Assembly (NCBI GenBank): GCA_013003675.1
Contig: JABDIP010000285.1
Location: 1 to 6,118, forward strand
Direction: 5' to 3'
From: Inquilinus sp.
GTDB taxonomy: Bacteria; Pseudomonadota; Alphaproteobacteria; DSM-16000; Inquilinaceae
DNA: 6,118 nucleotides
Made by a program: the position numbers and the translations under genes. Below are positions 1 to 5,576 of the stretch, piece after piece (positions within the stretch are counted from its first letter, which is position 1; every line of letters starts with the position of its first letter). The notes below the pieces were generated by a model, which did no database searches, was not told the DNA's origin, and saw only the letters and a list, made by a program, of their open reading frames with translations.

Positions 1-52
1 GCAGGGGGGGCCCTTAACCGGAAATCAAGACCGGCCACCCAGACTGGGCGGG

Positions 53-538
53 ATGGCTCATCGAATGGTCCTTGCCGGCGGCAGCGCCGGGGTGCGCGGC
101 GGCGGTCTCGTTGCCGGTATTGCCACCCAGATATGCGCCCTGCTGCTCTGGAGCGGTGCCTATCACACCGGCTTGGCCCCTTGGCTCGGCTTCGTCGACA
201 AGATCTACAGCAACATCGCCGCGGGGCCGGTCACCGTGGCCGGTCGCGGCGAATCCGGCATGGCGTTGGGGCCGAAGACGTTCTTCTTCCTCGCCGGCCA
301 GGACGTGGTTGTCGACTACGAGGTCGAAATCCGGCGCGGCGCGCTGCTGATCCGGGTCTTCGAATTCTCCCGCCTCGACCATGCCCTCTACCGGGAGATC
401 GCCGTGTCCGGTTCAGACACCGAGGCGGTCCGGCTCGACCGGGCCGGTCTCTATTCGATCGAACTCGAACCGACGGTCGGCGGCGGGGCAGGGGCCGGAT
501 TCGACATCGACCTCTCGGCCCGCTGGGGCGCACGCTGA
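53..538 (+). CDS. Membrane-anchored hypothetical protein with beta-rich C-terminal domain
   Basis: I do not recognise this 161-residue protein as a named family. The N-terminus is glycine-rich, and residues about 17-36 form one hydrophobic segment (around GIATQICALLLW) that could be a signal anchor or transmembrane helix. From about residue 58 the sequence alternates hydrophobic and polar residues as in beta strands: FFFLAGQDVVVDYEVEIRRG, then a strand with LLIRVFEF, then AGLYSIELEP, ending in DIDLSARW. This resembles, by pattern only, a small beta-sandwich such as the GOLD/emp24-like domains of bacterial envelope proteins. If the helix is an anchor, the domain would face the periplasm. The ATG at 53 follows only a G-rich stretch at 45-52 with no clear Shine-Dalgarno; the ATG at 65 is an alternative. 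It converges on the b561 gene with a 38-base gap. The protein-like composition argues that it is real. Confidence 0.65.
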   Translation: MAHRMVLAGGSAGVRGGGLVAGIATQICALLLWSGAYHTGLAPWLGFVDKIYSNIAAGPVTVAGRGESGMALGPKTFFFLAGQDVVVDYEVEIRRGALLIRVFEFSRLDHALYREIAVSGSDTEAVRLDRAGLYSIELEPTVGGGAGAGFDIDLSARWGAR

Positions 539-576
539 CTCTGATCCGAACAGGCGGCGGCTTAGGCGGCCGGGCG

Positions 577-1134
577 TCAGGCCGACGGTCGGCGGGCCGG
601 CCGAAGGATCCGCCAGAAGGTGCCGTCGCGGTCGATCACGAGGTGTTTCAGGGCGCCGAGGACATGCAGGGCGACGAGCGGGATCAGCGCATGCGAGGCG
701 AACTCGTGAACCTCCTCCAGCACGTCGTGCGCCGTTTCCAGGCGCGGCAGCATGCCGGGGATGGCGAACAGGCCGAAGACCTCGACATCGCGTCCGGCTG
801 TCCACTGGATGAACGGCCCGCTCAGGATCAGGGTGGCGATTGCCGCCAGCAGAGCCCACTGGACCAGCCGCGACATCAGCATGAATACCCTCGGCTGGGC
901 CGGCGGGGTCGGTTCGCCCTGGACCAGCCGCCAAAGAACGCGGCCGGCGAGGAACAGGAAGGCGCTGGCTCCCAGCGAGACGTGCAGCGCAAGCGTCTCG
1001 GTTCTTTCCGGGCCGCGCGGCAACTCCTCGAGCTGCTCGCCGATCAGGAAGAGAGCCACGACCAGGGCCGCGCCCGACCAGTGCAGCACGATGGACAGCC
1101 AGCCATATCCGTTCCTGCCGTCGGTGATCGCCAT
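577..1134 (-). CDS. Cytochrome b561 family diheme membrane protein
   Basis: The 185-residue protein matches the size and layout of bacterial cytochrome b561 (CybB-like) proteins, which carry two b hemes in four inner-membrane helices and move electrons between quinol and other carriers. Hydrophobic segments lie at about residues 13-31, 50-71, 90-110 and 143-162. The likely heme ligands are His18 (in LHWSG), His51, His143 and His157. Their spacing, including 14 residues between the last two, follows the CybB pattern. The frame stays open upstream to 1281, but the ATG at 1134 puts GYGWLSIVLHW at the family's normal N-terminus, whereas the longer form adds 49 unrelated residues and overlaps the rpoH promoter. 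The gene is divergent from rpoH across 236 bases and convergent with the hypothetical gene before it. Its electron donor and acceptor cannot be read from the sequence; cytochrome subunits of Ni/Fe-hydrogenases are a related alternative, but no hydrogenase is nearby. Confidence 0.9.
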   Translation of the reverse strand: MAITDGRNGYGWLSIVLHWSGAALVVALFLIGEQLEELPRGPERTETLALHVSLGASAFLFLAGRVLWRLVQGEPTPPAQPRVFMLMSRLVQWALLAAIATLILSGPFIQWTAGRDVEVFGLFAIPGMLPRLETAHDVLEEVHEFASHALIPLVALHVLGALKHLVIDRDGTFWRILRPARRPSA

Positions 1135-1254
1135 GGGGACATCCGCTGTGGGTCGGGGAGGGTAGTTGTGCAAGAGAATTCCACCGACGCGCGGCAAAAG
1201 TGTGTCGTGGCCGTATCGATGTGTGCCGGCGCCGGCGGCCGTGTCGTCCCGCCC

Positions 1255-1284
1255 CTTGAAAAGTTCAGTCTTTGTTCCCATCTA
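1255..1284 (+). promoter_or_regulatory. Putative heat-shock (sigma-32) promoter of rpoH
   Basis: CTTGAA at 1255-1260, preceded by CCCC-type context (GCCCCTTGAA), is followed after 15 bases by TCCCATCTA at 1276-1284. This closely resembles the sigma-32 consensus CTTGAA, 13-15 bases, CCCCATNTA. Read with a 17-base spacer, it also fits the alphaproteobacterial variant with CCATCT as the -10. The start point would fall near 1291, giving a leader of about 80 bases before the rpoH ATG at 1371. An RpoH-recognised promoter on rpoH implies positive autoregulation, as has been described for Caulobacter rpoH. Overlapping TTGAAA could also serve as a sigma-70 -35, but no good -10 sits at 17 bases. Confidence 0.6.
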
Positions 1285-1338
1285 ATCTACAAGCAAGAGT
1301 CCATCCATCGTCGTCGCATGCGATCGGTCCGTCATCGG

Positions 1339-1368
1339 GGCGGATCATCCGCCTGCTTTTGCGAGGCG
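1339..1368 (+). promoter_or_regulatory. rpoH leader: two mutually exclusive hairpins, one covering the ribosome binding site
   Basis: Hairpin A is perfect: GGCGGA at 1339-1344, loop TCA, and TCCGCC at 1348-1353. Hairpin B pairs CGCCT at 1350-1354 with AGGCG at 1364-1368, and can extend inward by GC/GC around a TTTT loop with one bulged G. B buries the GAGG (1363-1366) that is the only Shine-Dalgarno candidate for the rpoH ATG at 1371. The two share 1350-1353, so they cannot form together. A two-state translation control, for example a thermometer, is inferred from pairing alone. Confidence 0.3.
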
Positions 1369-1370
1369 AA

Positions 1371-2303
1371 ATGGGTGGTGCTCCGGACACAGGTATCGAC
1401 AACAAGGGGATGATCGATTTGGAGATCGTCAGTTTCTCGCCGGAAGACAATCTTTCCCGGTATCTCTCCGAGATCCGGAAGTTTCCGCTGCTTGGCCGCG
1501 ACCAGGAAGTCGACCTCGCCCGGCGCTGGCGCGACAGCCGCGACATGGATGCGGGACGTCTGCTGGCCGGCAGCCATCTGCGGCTGGTGGCGAAGATCGC
1601 GCGCGGCTATCGCGGGTACGGCCTGCCGGTCGGCGACTTGATTTCCGAGGGCAATGTCGGGCTGATGCAGTCGCTGCGGAAATACGATCCCGACAAAGGG
1701 TTCAGGCTGGCCACCTACGCCATGTGGTGGATCCGGGCGGCGATCCAGGAATACATCCTGCATTCGTGGTCGCTGGTGAAAACCGGCACCACGGCGGCAC
1801 AGAAGAAGCTCTTCTTCAATCTCCGCCGCCTCAAGGCTGGCATGGATGCCTATGAGGATGGCGATCTGCCATCGGAGACCGTCGCCGCGATCGCGGTGGA
1901 GCTTGCCGTGCCGGAACAGGACGTCGTCGCCATGAACCGCCGGCTGTCATCGTCCGGCGAGATGTCGCTCAATGTCGCCCTCAAGGACGGCAGCGACAGC
2001 GAGTGGCAGGATCTTCTGGTCGACGAGACCATGGACCAGGAAACCATGATCGCCGAGGCGGACGAACTCTCCTGGCGCCGGGGTTTGCTGGAACAGAGCC
2101 TCGACAGCCTCAATGCACGCGAGCGGCACATCCTGTCGGAACGCCGGCTGCGTGAGGAGCCGCGGACGCTCGAGGATCTGAGCCGTGAATACGGCGTCTC
2201 CCGCGAACGGGTGCGCCAGATCGAGGTGCGCGCCTTCGAGAAGCTGCAATCGGCGATGCAGAGCCTGGCGCTCGCCCTGCAGCCCAAAGCGGCGTTCGCC
2301 TGA
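1371..2303 (+). CDS. rpoH: RNA polymerase heat-shock sigma factor RpoH (sigma-32)
   Basis: This 310-residue sigma-70 family protein directs RNA polymerase to heat-shock promoters. Residues 28-37 (LSRYLSEIRK) form the start of region 1.2. Region 2 covers about 68-135, with HLRLVAKIA, GDLISEGNVGLMQ and the -10 recognition stretch RLATYAMWWIRAAIQEYIL (112-130). The RpoH box QKKLFFNLR is at 144-152 and distinguishes RpoH from RpoD. Region 4.2 ends the protein, with an HTH at about 266-291 (GVSRERVRQIEVRAFEKL). The ATG at 1371 is chosen because GAGG lies 4 bases upstream. The ATG at 1410 has no properly spaced site, and an upstream TTG at 1272 lies inside the predicted promoter. The 310 residues are slightly longer than the usual roughly 285-300. 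Residues 131 (H) and 138 (T) depart from the usual R and M. The stop is TGA followed directly by in-frame TAG. Confidence 0.95.
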   Translation: MGGAPDTGIDNKGMIDLEIVSFSPEDNLSRYLSEIRKFPLLGRDQEVDLARRWRDSRDMDAGRLLAGSHLRLVAKIARGYRGYGLPVGDLISEGNVGLMQSLRKYDPDKGFRLATYAMWWIRAAIQEYILHSWSLVKTGTTAAQKKLFFNLRRLKAGMDAYEDGDLPSETVAAIAVELAVPEQDVVAMNRRLSSSGEMSLNVALKDGSDSEWQDLLVDETMDQETMIAEADELSWRRGLLEQSLDSLNARERHILSERRLREEPRTLEDLSREYGVSRERVRQIEVRAFEKLQSAMQSLALALQPKAAFA

Positions 2304-2396
2304 TAGCACGCAATCGCTTGGCGGGCCGGCCCTGTCGAGGATAGGGTCGGCCTCGGTCCCAGCGGTCTGCGGATCGAACCGGAGCGGAGCCATCGC

Positions 2397-2711
2397 ATGG
2401 CGAAGACGGGATGGTTTTTGCTGACGGCGCCGGTGATCGCGCTGGCCGGCACCGCGTCGGCCGGCGATGCCGAGCCCGGCCTAGAAACGGTGATCGACTG
2501 GTGCGGCGGTTGCCACGTGGTTGGCGTCGGCGAGGCGCCGCCCGCCCGGCCGCCCGCCTTCTCGACGATCCTCGACCTGAAGACCCCCGACTCCATCGAG
2601 CACTATCTGAGTTGGGAGCGGCACGAGGGCATGCCCTCTCTGGCCCTGGAGGAAGACGATATCGCCGATATCGTCGCCTATTTCGAGCATCTGCAACGGA
2701 CCGGGAAGTAG
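2397..2711 (+). CDS. Small exported c-type cytochrome
   Basis: The 104-residue product has an N-terminal signal peptide (hydrophobic residues 6-19, cleavage likely after ASA at 20-22), so it should act in the periplasm. The mature part of about 82 residues has one covalent heme site, CGGCH at 36-40. Met79 in EGMPSL is the probable distal iron ligand, and the C-terminal helix DDIADIVAYFEHL is typical of class I cytochromes c. The stretch between the heme site and Met79 is short and proline-rich (EAPPARPP). The ATG at 2397 has GGAG at 2386-2389, 7 bases away, and a second GGAG at 2381-2384. It lies 93 bases after rpoH with no clear terminator between, so read-through from rpoH is possible. A partner oxidase or dehydrogenase cannot be named. 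A short GGCCG/CGGCC hairpin at 2729-2742 follows the stop, but without a T-run. Confidence 0.88.
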   Translation: MAKTGWFLLTAPVIALAGTASAGDAEPGLETVIDWCGGCHVVGVGEAPPARPPAFSTILDLKTPDSIEHYLSWERHEGMPSLALEEDDIADIVAYFEHLQRTGK

Positions 2712-2814
2712 GGCGCGCCGTCCGCTCCGGCCGACGACGGCCACCGCCTCATTCTTCCTGCCTTGCCGGCCGGCGACGCCTCGTCCATCTTCTGGCCGCC
2801 GAGTTCGGGCCGGG

Positions 2815-2829
2815 AAGGGGGCGGCATTG
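2815..2829 (+). promoter_or_regulatory. Ribosome binding site favouring a TTG start for ispA
   Basis: AAGGGGG at 2815-2821 sits 5 bases before TTG at 2827-2829. The first in-frame ATG, at 2845, has no purine-rich site before it. This favours the TTG start, which adds six residues (MQFEHA) to the protein. Confidence 0.5.
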
Positions 2830-3711
2830 CAATTCGAACACGCGATGGAACGCTGCGTCCGCGATGTCGAGACGGCGCTCGACGGCCTGTTGCCGCCCGT
2901 CGCCGGGCCGCGCGGTCGGGTCATCGACGCCATGCGCTATGCCTGTCTCGGCGGCGGCAAGCGGTTGCGGCCATTGCTTCTGCTGTCGACGGCGGCGCTC
3001 TTCGACGCACCGGCCAAGAGTGCCCTGCGCGCCGCCGCGGCGATCGAGATGGTCCATTGCTACAGCCTCATCCATGACGATCTGCCGGCGATGGACGATG
3101 CCGAGTTGCGCCGCGGCCGGGCGGCGGTCCATCGCCAATTCGACGAGGCGACGGCGATCCTGGCCGGCGACGGGCTGCTGTCGCTGGCCTTTTCCGTGCT
3201 CGCCGATCCGGCGACCGACACCGACCCGGCGGTACGCGCCGAGCTGGTCGGCGGCCTCGCCCGCGCCTCGGGGCCGGAGGGGATGGTAGGCGGGCAGATG
3301 ATCGACCTCTCCGCCGAGCGATGGTCCCTGGACCTGACCGGCATTACCGAACTGCAGCGGCTGAAGACCGGCGCGATGATCGCCTGCGCCTGCGCATCCG
3401 GCGCCATCCTCGGCCGCGCAGGGAAGGAGGACCGGGCGACGCTCGCCGGCTATGCCGACGACCTCGGCCTGGCGTTCCAGATCGTCGACGATCTGCTCGA
3501 CGCGGAGGCCTCGACGGAAGCGCTTGGCAAACCGGCCGGCCGCGACAGCGCCGCCGGCAAGGCCACCTTCGTCGGCCAGCTCGGTCCGGCGGGGGCACGC
3601 GATCGGGCCGCGGCGCTCGTCGACGACGCCGTTGGTCGTCTGCAGCGGTTCGGCAACGGTGCCGAAACGCTGTGCCAGATCGCCCGCTTCGTCCTCGAGC
3701 GCGGCCATTGA
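2827..3711 (+). CDS. ispA: Farnesyl diphosphate synthase (polyprenyl synthetase)
   Basis: This 294-residue cytosolic enzyme should condense isopentenyl diphosphate with dimethylallyl and then geranyl diphosphate to give C15 farnesyl diphosphate, feeding quinone side chains, hopanoids or carotenoids. Family motifs in order are GGGKRLRP (42-49), the first aspartate-rich motif DDLPAMDD (84-91) followed by RRGR, GGQMID (155-160), KT (180-181) and the second aspartate-rich motif DDLLD (221-225), then LGKPAGRD. The four-residue spacing in the first motif and Tyr79 five residues before it are the type II bacterial FPP pattern, supporting a C15 product, although chain length is not proven by sequence. 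The start is probably TTG 2827. In many alphaproteobacteria ispA sits between xseB and dxs; neither is beside it here. The 115-base gap upstream holds no convincing gene. Confidence 0.92.
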   Translation: MQFEHAMERCVRDVETALDGLLPPVAGPRGRVIDAMRYACLGGGKRLRPLLLLSTAALFDAPAKSALRAAAAIEMVHCYSLIHDDLPAMDDAELRRGRAAVHRQFDEATAILAGDGLLSLAFSVLADPATDTDPAVRAELVGGLARASGPEGMVGGQMIDLSAERWSLDLTGITELQRLKTGAMIACACASGAILGRAGKEDRATLAGYADDLGLAFQIVDDLLDAEASTEALGKPAGRDSAAGKATFVGQLGPAGARDRAAALVDDAVGRLQRFGNGAETLCQIARFVLERGH

Positions 3712-3719
3712 CCGACGGC

Positions 3720-3738
3720 GGCGGGTCTTCAGCCCGCC
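3720..3738 (+). terminator. Possible terminator hairpin after ispA
   Basis: GGCGGG at 3720-3725 pairs perfectly with CCCGCC at 3733-3738 around a 7-base loop (TCTTCAG), beginning 9 bases after the ispA stop. No T-run follows, so intrinsic termination would be weak, or the hairpin may only stabilise the 3' end. Confidence 0.35.
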
Positions 3739-3879
3739 TCATGCCGGACGTTGACTAAATCGATTAAGCCACCGCTTGCCAAGGCGGCGTCGGATGGTCG
3801 AATATCGTGGAAACCGCGTGATCGGTGGCAGCGCGGCCTGAAAATCGATAACACGCCACCCTCCCGGGAGGAGACCACC

Positions 3880-5133
3880 ATGACAATAAGAACGGCCTTG
3901 TTGGCGTCCGCGATGGCGCTGACCATCTCGGTGCCGGCGCTGGCGCAGTCCAATCTCGAGCGGCTGGGACAGTTCAAGACGACCGGCATCTCAATGGAAA
4001 TGGAGGGCGTGGACCAGAGCGGGGCGCGGGCGGCACAGCTCCGCAGCAATCTGGAAAACATCTCGTTGCCGCCCGGCTTCAAGATCGACCTCTATGCGGT
4101 CGTTCCGGATGCCCGGCACATCGCCGTCGCGCCCCAGGGCACCGTGACCTTCGTCGGTACCCGCAAGACCGCCGTTTGGTCGGTGACCGACCGCGACCGG
4201 GACCGCGTCGCCGACGATGTCCGGCGCTTCGCCCCGTCGGTCGATTTCACGATCCCCAACGGCCCCTGCTTCTCGCCCGACGGCTTCCTCTACATCGTCG
4301 AGCAGAACCGCGTGCTGTTGTTCCCGGCGGCGGAGTTCTTCTTCGAGGGGCCGGACGTGGTCGCCGTTCCGATCGTCGAGCAGGGCAAGCTGATCCCGGT
4401 CGACGAGGAGAGCTATAATCACACCGCCCGGGTTTGCGACATCGGTCCGGACGACAAGCTCTACATCTCGCTCGGCCAGCCGTTCAACGTGCGGCCGGCG
4501 GAGAAGGGGGAGCTTTACGATGAGGTCGGCATCGGCGGCATCATCCGGATGAACCGGGACGGCACCGGCCGCGAGGTCTATGTCCGCGGCATCCGCAACT
4601 CGGTCGGCCAGGATTTCAACCCGTCGAACGGCCAGCTCTGGTTCACCGACAACCAGGTCGACGGCATGGGCGACGATATCCCGCCCGGCGAGGTGAACCG
4701 CGTCGTCGAGAAGGGGCAGAATTTCGGCTTTCCGTGGTATGGCGGCGGCAGCACCCGCACCAATGAGTATCGCAGTGAAGAGCCACCGGCCGATTTGACC
4801 TTCCCCGAGGTGGAGATGGTCGCGCACGCCGCCGATCTCGGCATGATGTTCTATACCGGCCGGATGTTCCCCGAGAAGTACCGTGGCGGCATCTTCTCCG
4901 CCCAGCACGGCTCGTGGAACCGCACCATCCCGGTCGGCGCCCGCATCATGTTCACGTCGCTCGACGAGGAGGGCGCGGCCGCCGAGACGGTCGCCTTCGC
5001 CGAAGGCTGGCTCGACCACGAGACCGGCGAGTATCTCGGCCGGCCGGTCGACGTGGCACAGTTGCCGGACGGTTCGATCATCCTGTCCGACGACTTCGCC
5101 GGCGCGCTGTACCGCATCTGGTACGAGGGCTGA
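3880..5133 (+). CDS. Exported PQQ-dependent sugar/sorbosone dehydrogenase-like protein
   Basis: The 417-residue protein looks like a soluble quinoprotein of the glucose/sorbosone dehydrogenase type, a six-bladed beta-propeller that uses PQQ and calcium to oxidise sugars or aldehydes in the periplasm. A signal peptide ends at PALA (19-22). LPPGFKIDLYA (63-73) opens the propeller. NHTARVCDIGPDDKLYISLG (180-199) matches the blade carrying the likely catalytic His (His181). VRGIRNSVGQDFNP (235-248), WFTDN (254-258), PPGEVNRV (268-275) and GQNFGFPWYGGG (279-290) are typical of the family, as are HGSWNR and RPVDVAQLPDGSIILSDDFAGALYRI near the end. GGGAGGAG (3866-3873), 6 bases upstream, fixes the ATG at 3880; an in-frame extension to TTG 3751 adds no signal-like sequence. 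The cytochrome gene downstream is the plausible electron acceptor. Substrate is unknown, and a non-enzymatic propeller is possible. Confidence 0.88.
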   Translation: MTIRTALLASAMALTISVPALAQSNLERLGQFKTTGISMEMEGVDQSGARAAQLRSNLENISLPPGFKIDLYAVVPDARHIAVAPQGTVTFVGTRKTAVWSVTDRDRDRVADDVRRFAPSVDFTIPNGPCFSPDGFLYIVEQNRVLLFPAAEFFFEGPDVVAVPIVEQGKLIPVDEESYNHTARVCDIGPDDKLYISLGQPFNVRPAEKGELYDEVGIGGIIRMNRDGTGREVYVRGIRNSVGQDFNPSNGQLWFTDNQVDGMGDDIPPGEVNRVVEKGQNFGFPWYGGGSTRTNEYRSEEPPADLTFPEVEMVAHAADLGMMFYTGRMFPEKYRGGIFSAQHGSWNRTIPVGARIMFTSLDEEGAAAETVAFAEGWLDHETGEYLGRPVDVAQLPDGSIILSDDFAGALYRIWYEG

Positions 5134-5159
5134 TCGGTCCGGTAGCCCGTGAACGGTTA

Positions 5160-5193
5160 CCCGCCCCGGCCGCCGTGCCGGGGCGGGGCCTTT
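5160..5193 (+). terminator. GC-rich hairpin with short T-tract between dehydrogenase and cytochrome genes
   Basis: CCCGCCCCGGC (5160-5170) pairs perfectly over 11 bases with GCCGGGGCGGG (5177-5187) around the loop CGCCGT. GCC and then TTT (5191-5193) follow. It has the form of an intrinsic terminator, though the T-tract is short. It starts 26 bases after the dehydrogenase stop and ends 26 bases before the cytochrome ATG, so it may terminate fully, attenuate, or protect the upstream transcript's 3' end. Confidence 0.6.
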
Positions 5194-5219
5194 CGACTCC
5201 CCAGCCCGGGAACAAAGCG

Positions 5220-5558
5220 ATGAGAATCCTTTCATCCGGCGCGCTGCTCGCCGGGGTGTTGCTGGCCCTGTGCCTCGCCACCGCCGCCCGCGCCGCCGGC
5301 GATGTTGCCACCGGACGCGGCATGGCGCGGCAATGCGCGGTCTGTCACGGCCTCGACGGTGCGGCCAAGCGTCCCGACGTGCCGAATATCGGCGGCGAGA
5401 GCGACATCTACCTGAAATCCCAGCTCGAGGCGTTCCGCTCCGGCGCCCGCCACCACGAGCAGATGACCATCATCGCCCAGGGGCTGACCGACGAGGATAT
5501 CGCCCATCTGATCGCCTGGTATTCGGCGATCGAGATGACCGTCAAGATGCCTGAATAG
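5220..5558 (+). CDS. Exported class I c-type cytochrome (c4/c553-like)
   Basis: This is a 112-residue periplasmic electron carrier. A signal peptide (RILSSGALLAGVLLALCLATAA region) is cleaved probably near ARA (23-25). GDVATGRGMARQCAVCHGLDG holds the single heme site CAVCH (39-43). PNIGGESDIYLKSQLEAFRSG (55-75) with Met82 in HEQM as likely distal ligand, and the C-terminal DEDIAHLIAWYSAI helix, follow the c4/c553 single-domain pattern. The ATG at 5220 has GGGAA at 5208-5212, 7 bases away. The gene follows the PQQ dehydrogenase by 86 bases on the same strand, which suggests it takes electrons from that enzyme toward a terminal oxidase. The hairpin between them leaves co-transcription uncertain. 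It ends 9 bases short of the oppositely directed dehydrogenase gene's stop codon region (convergent). Confidence 0.9.
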   Translation: MRILSSGALLAGVLLALCLATAARAAGDVATGRGMARQCAVCHGLDGAAKRPDVPNIGGESDIYLKSQLEAFRSGARHHEQMTIIAQGLTDEDIAHLIAWYSAIEMTVKMPE

Positions 5559-5576
5559 GCCGCCTCACAGGGCGGC
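5559..5576. terminator. Small hairpin shared by convergent gene ends
   Basis: GCCGCC (5559-5564) pairs with GGCGGC (5571-5576) around TCACAG. It fills the 6-base gap between the two convergent stop codons and covers the end of the minus-strand gene. With only six pairs and no T-run on either side, it is at best a weak bidirectional terminator. Confidence 0.25.

Noticed and set aside
1225..1236. 12-base palindrome GCCGGCGCCGGC between the divergent genes
   Set aside because: It could be an operator, but GC palindromes of this kind (also at 2323-2332 and 2765-2774) are expected by chance at this base composition.
1135..1281. N-terminal extension of the b561 protein up to 1281
   Set aside because: The 49 extra residues do not look like the family and would run through the rpoH promoter; the ATG at 1134 gives a normal b561 length.
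133..1413. A 426-codon open frame on the + strand antisense to the b561 gene
   Set aside because: It is extremely Arg-, Gly- and Gln-rich with no domain pattern, and it overlaps a recognisable cytochrome b561, another gene and the rpoH promoter. It is a GC-rich shadow frame.
2749..3708. A 319-codon open frame on the - strand
   Set aside because: It lies opposite ispA, whose catalytic motifs are clear; the - strand product has low-complexity composition.
3751..3804. TTGACT at 3751 or TTGCCA at 3776 as -35 boxes for the PQQ dehydrogenase gene
   Set aside because: Neither has a good -10 at a suitable distance (GCTTGC at 17 bases; only GAATAT at 18 for the second), so no promoter is called.
3757..3849. 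AAATCGAT repeated at 3757-3764 and 3842-3849 upstream of the PQQ dehydrogenase gene
   Set aside because: Two 8-base copies 85 bases apart, with no further symmetry, are too little to call an operator pair.
3991..5235. A 414-codon open frame on the - strand
   Set aside because: It is the mirror of the PQQ dehydrogenase coding frame, rich in Asp, Arg, Ala and Val without motifs. The + strand protein has a signal peptide, a strong ribosome site and family motifs.
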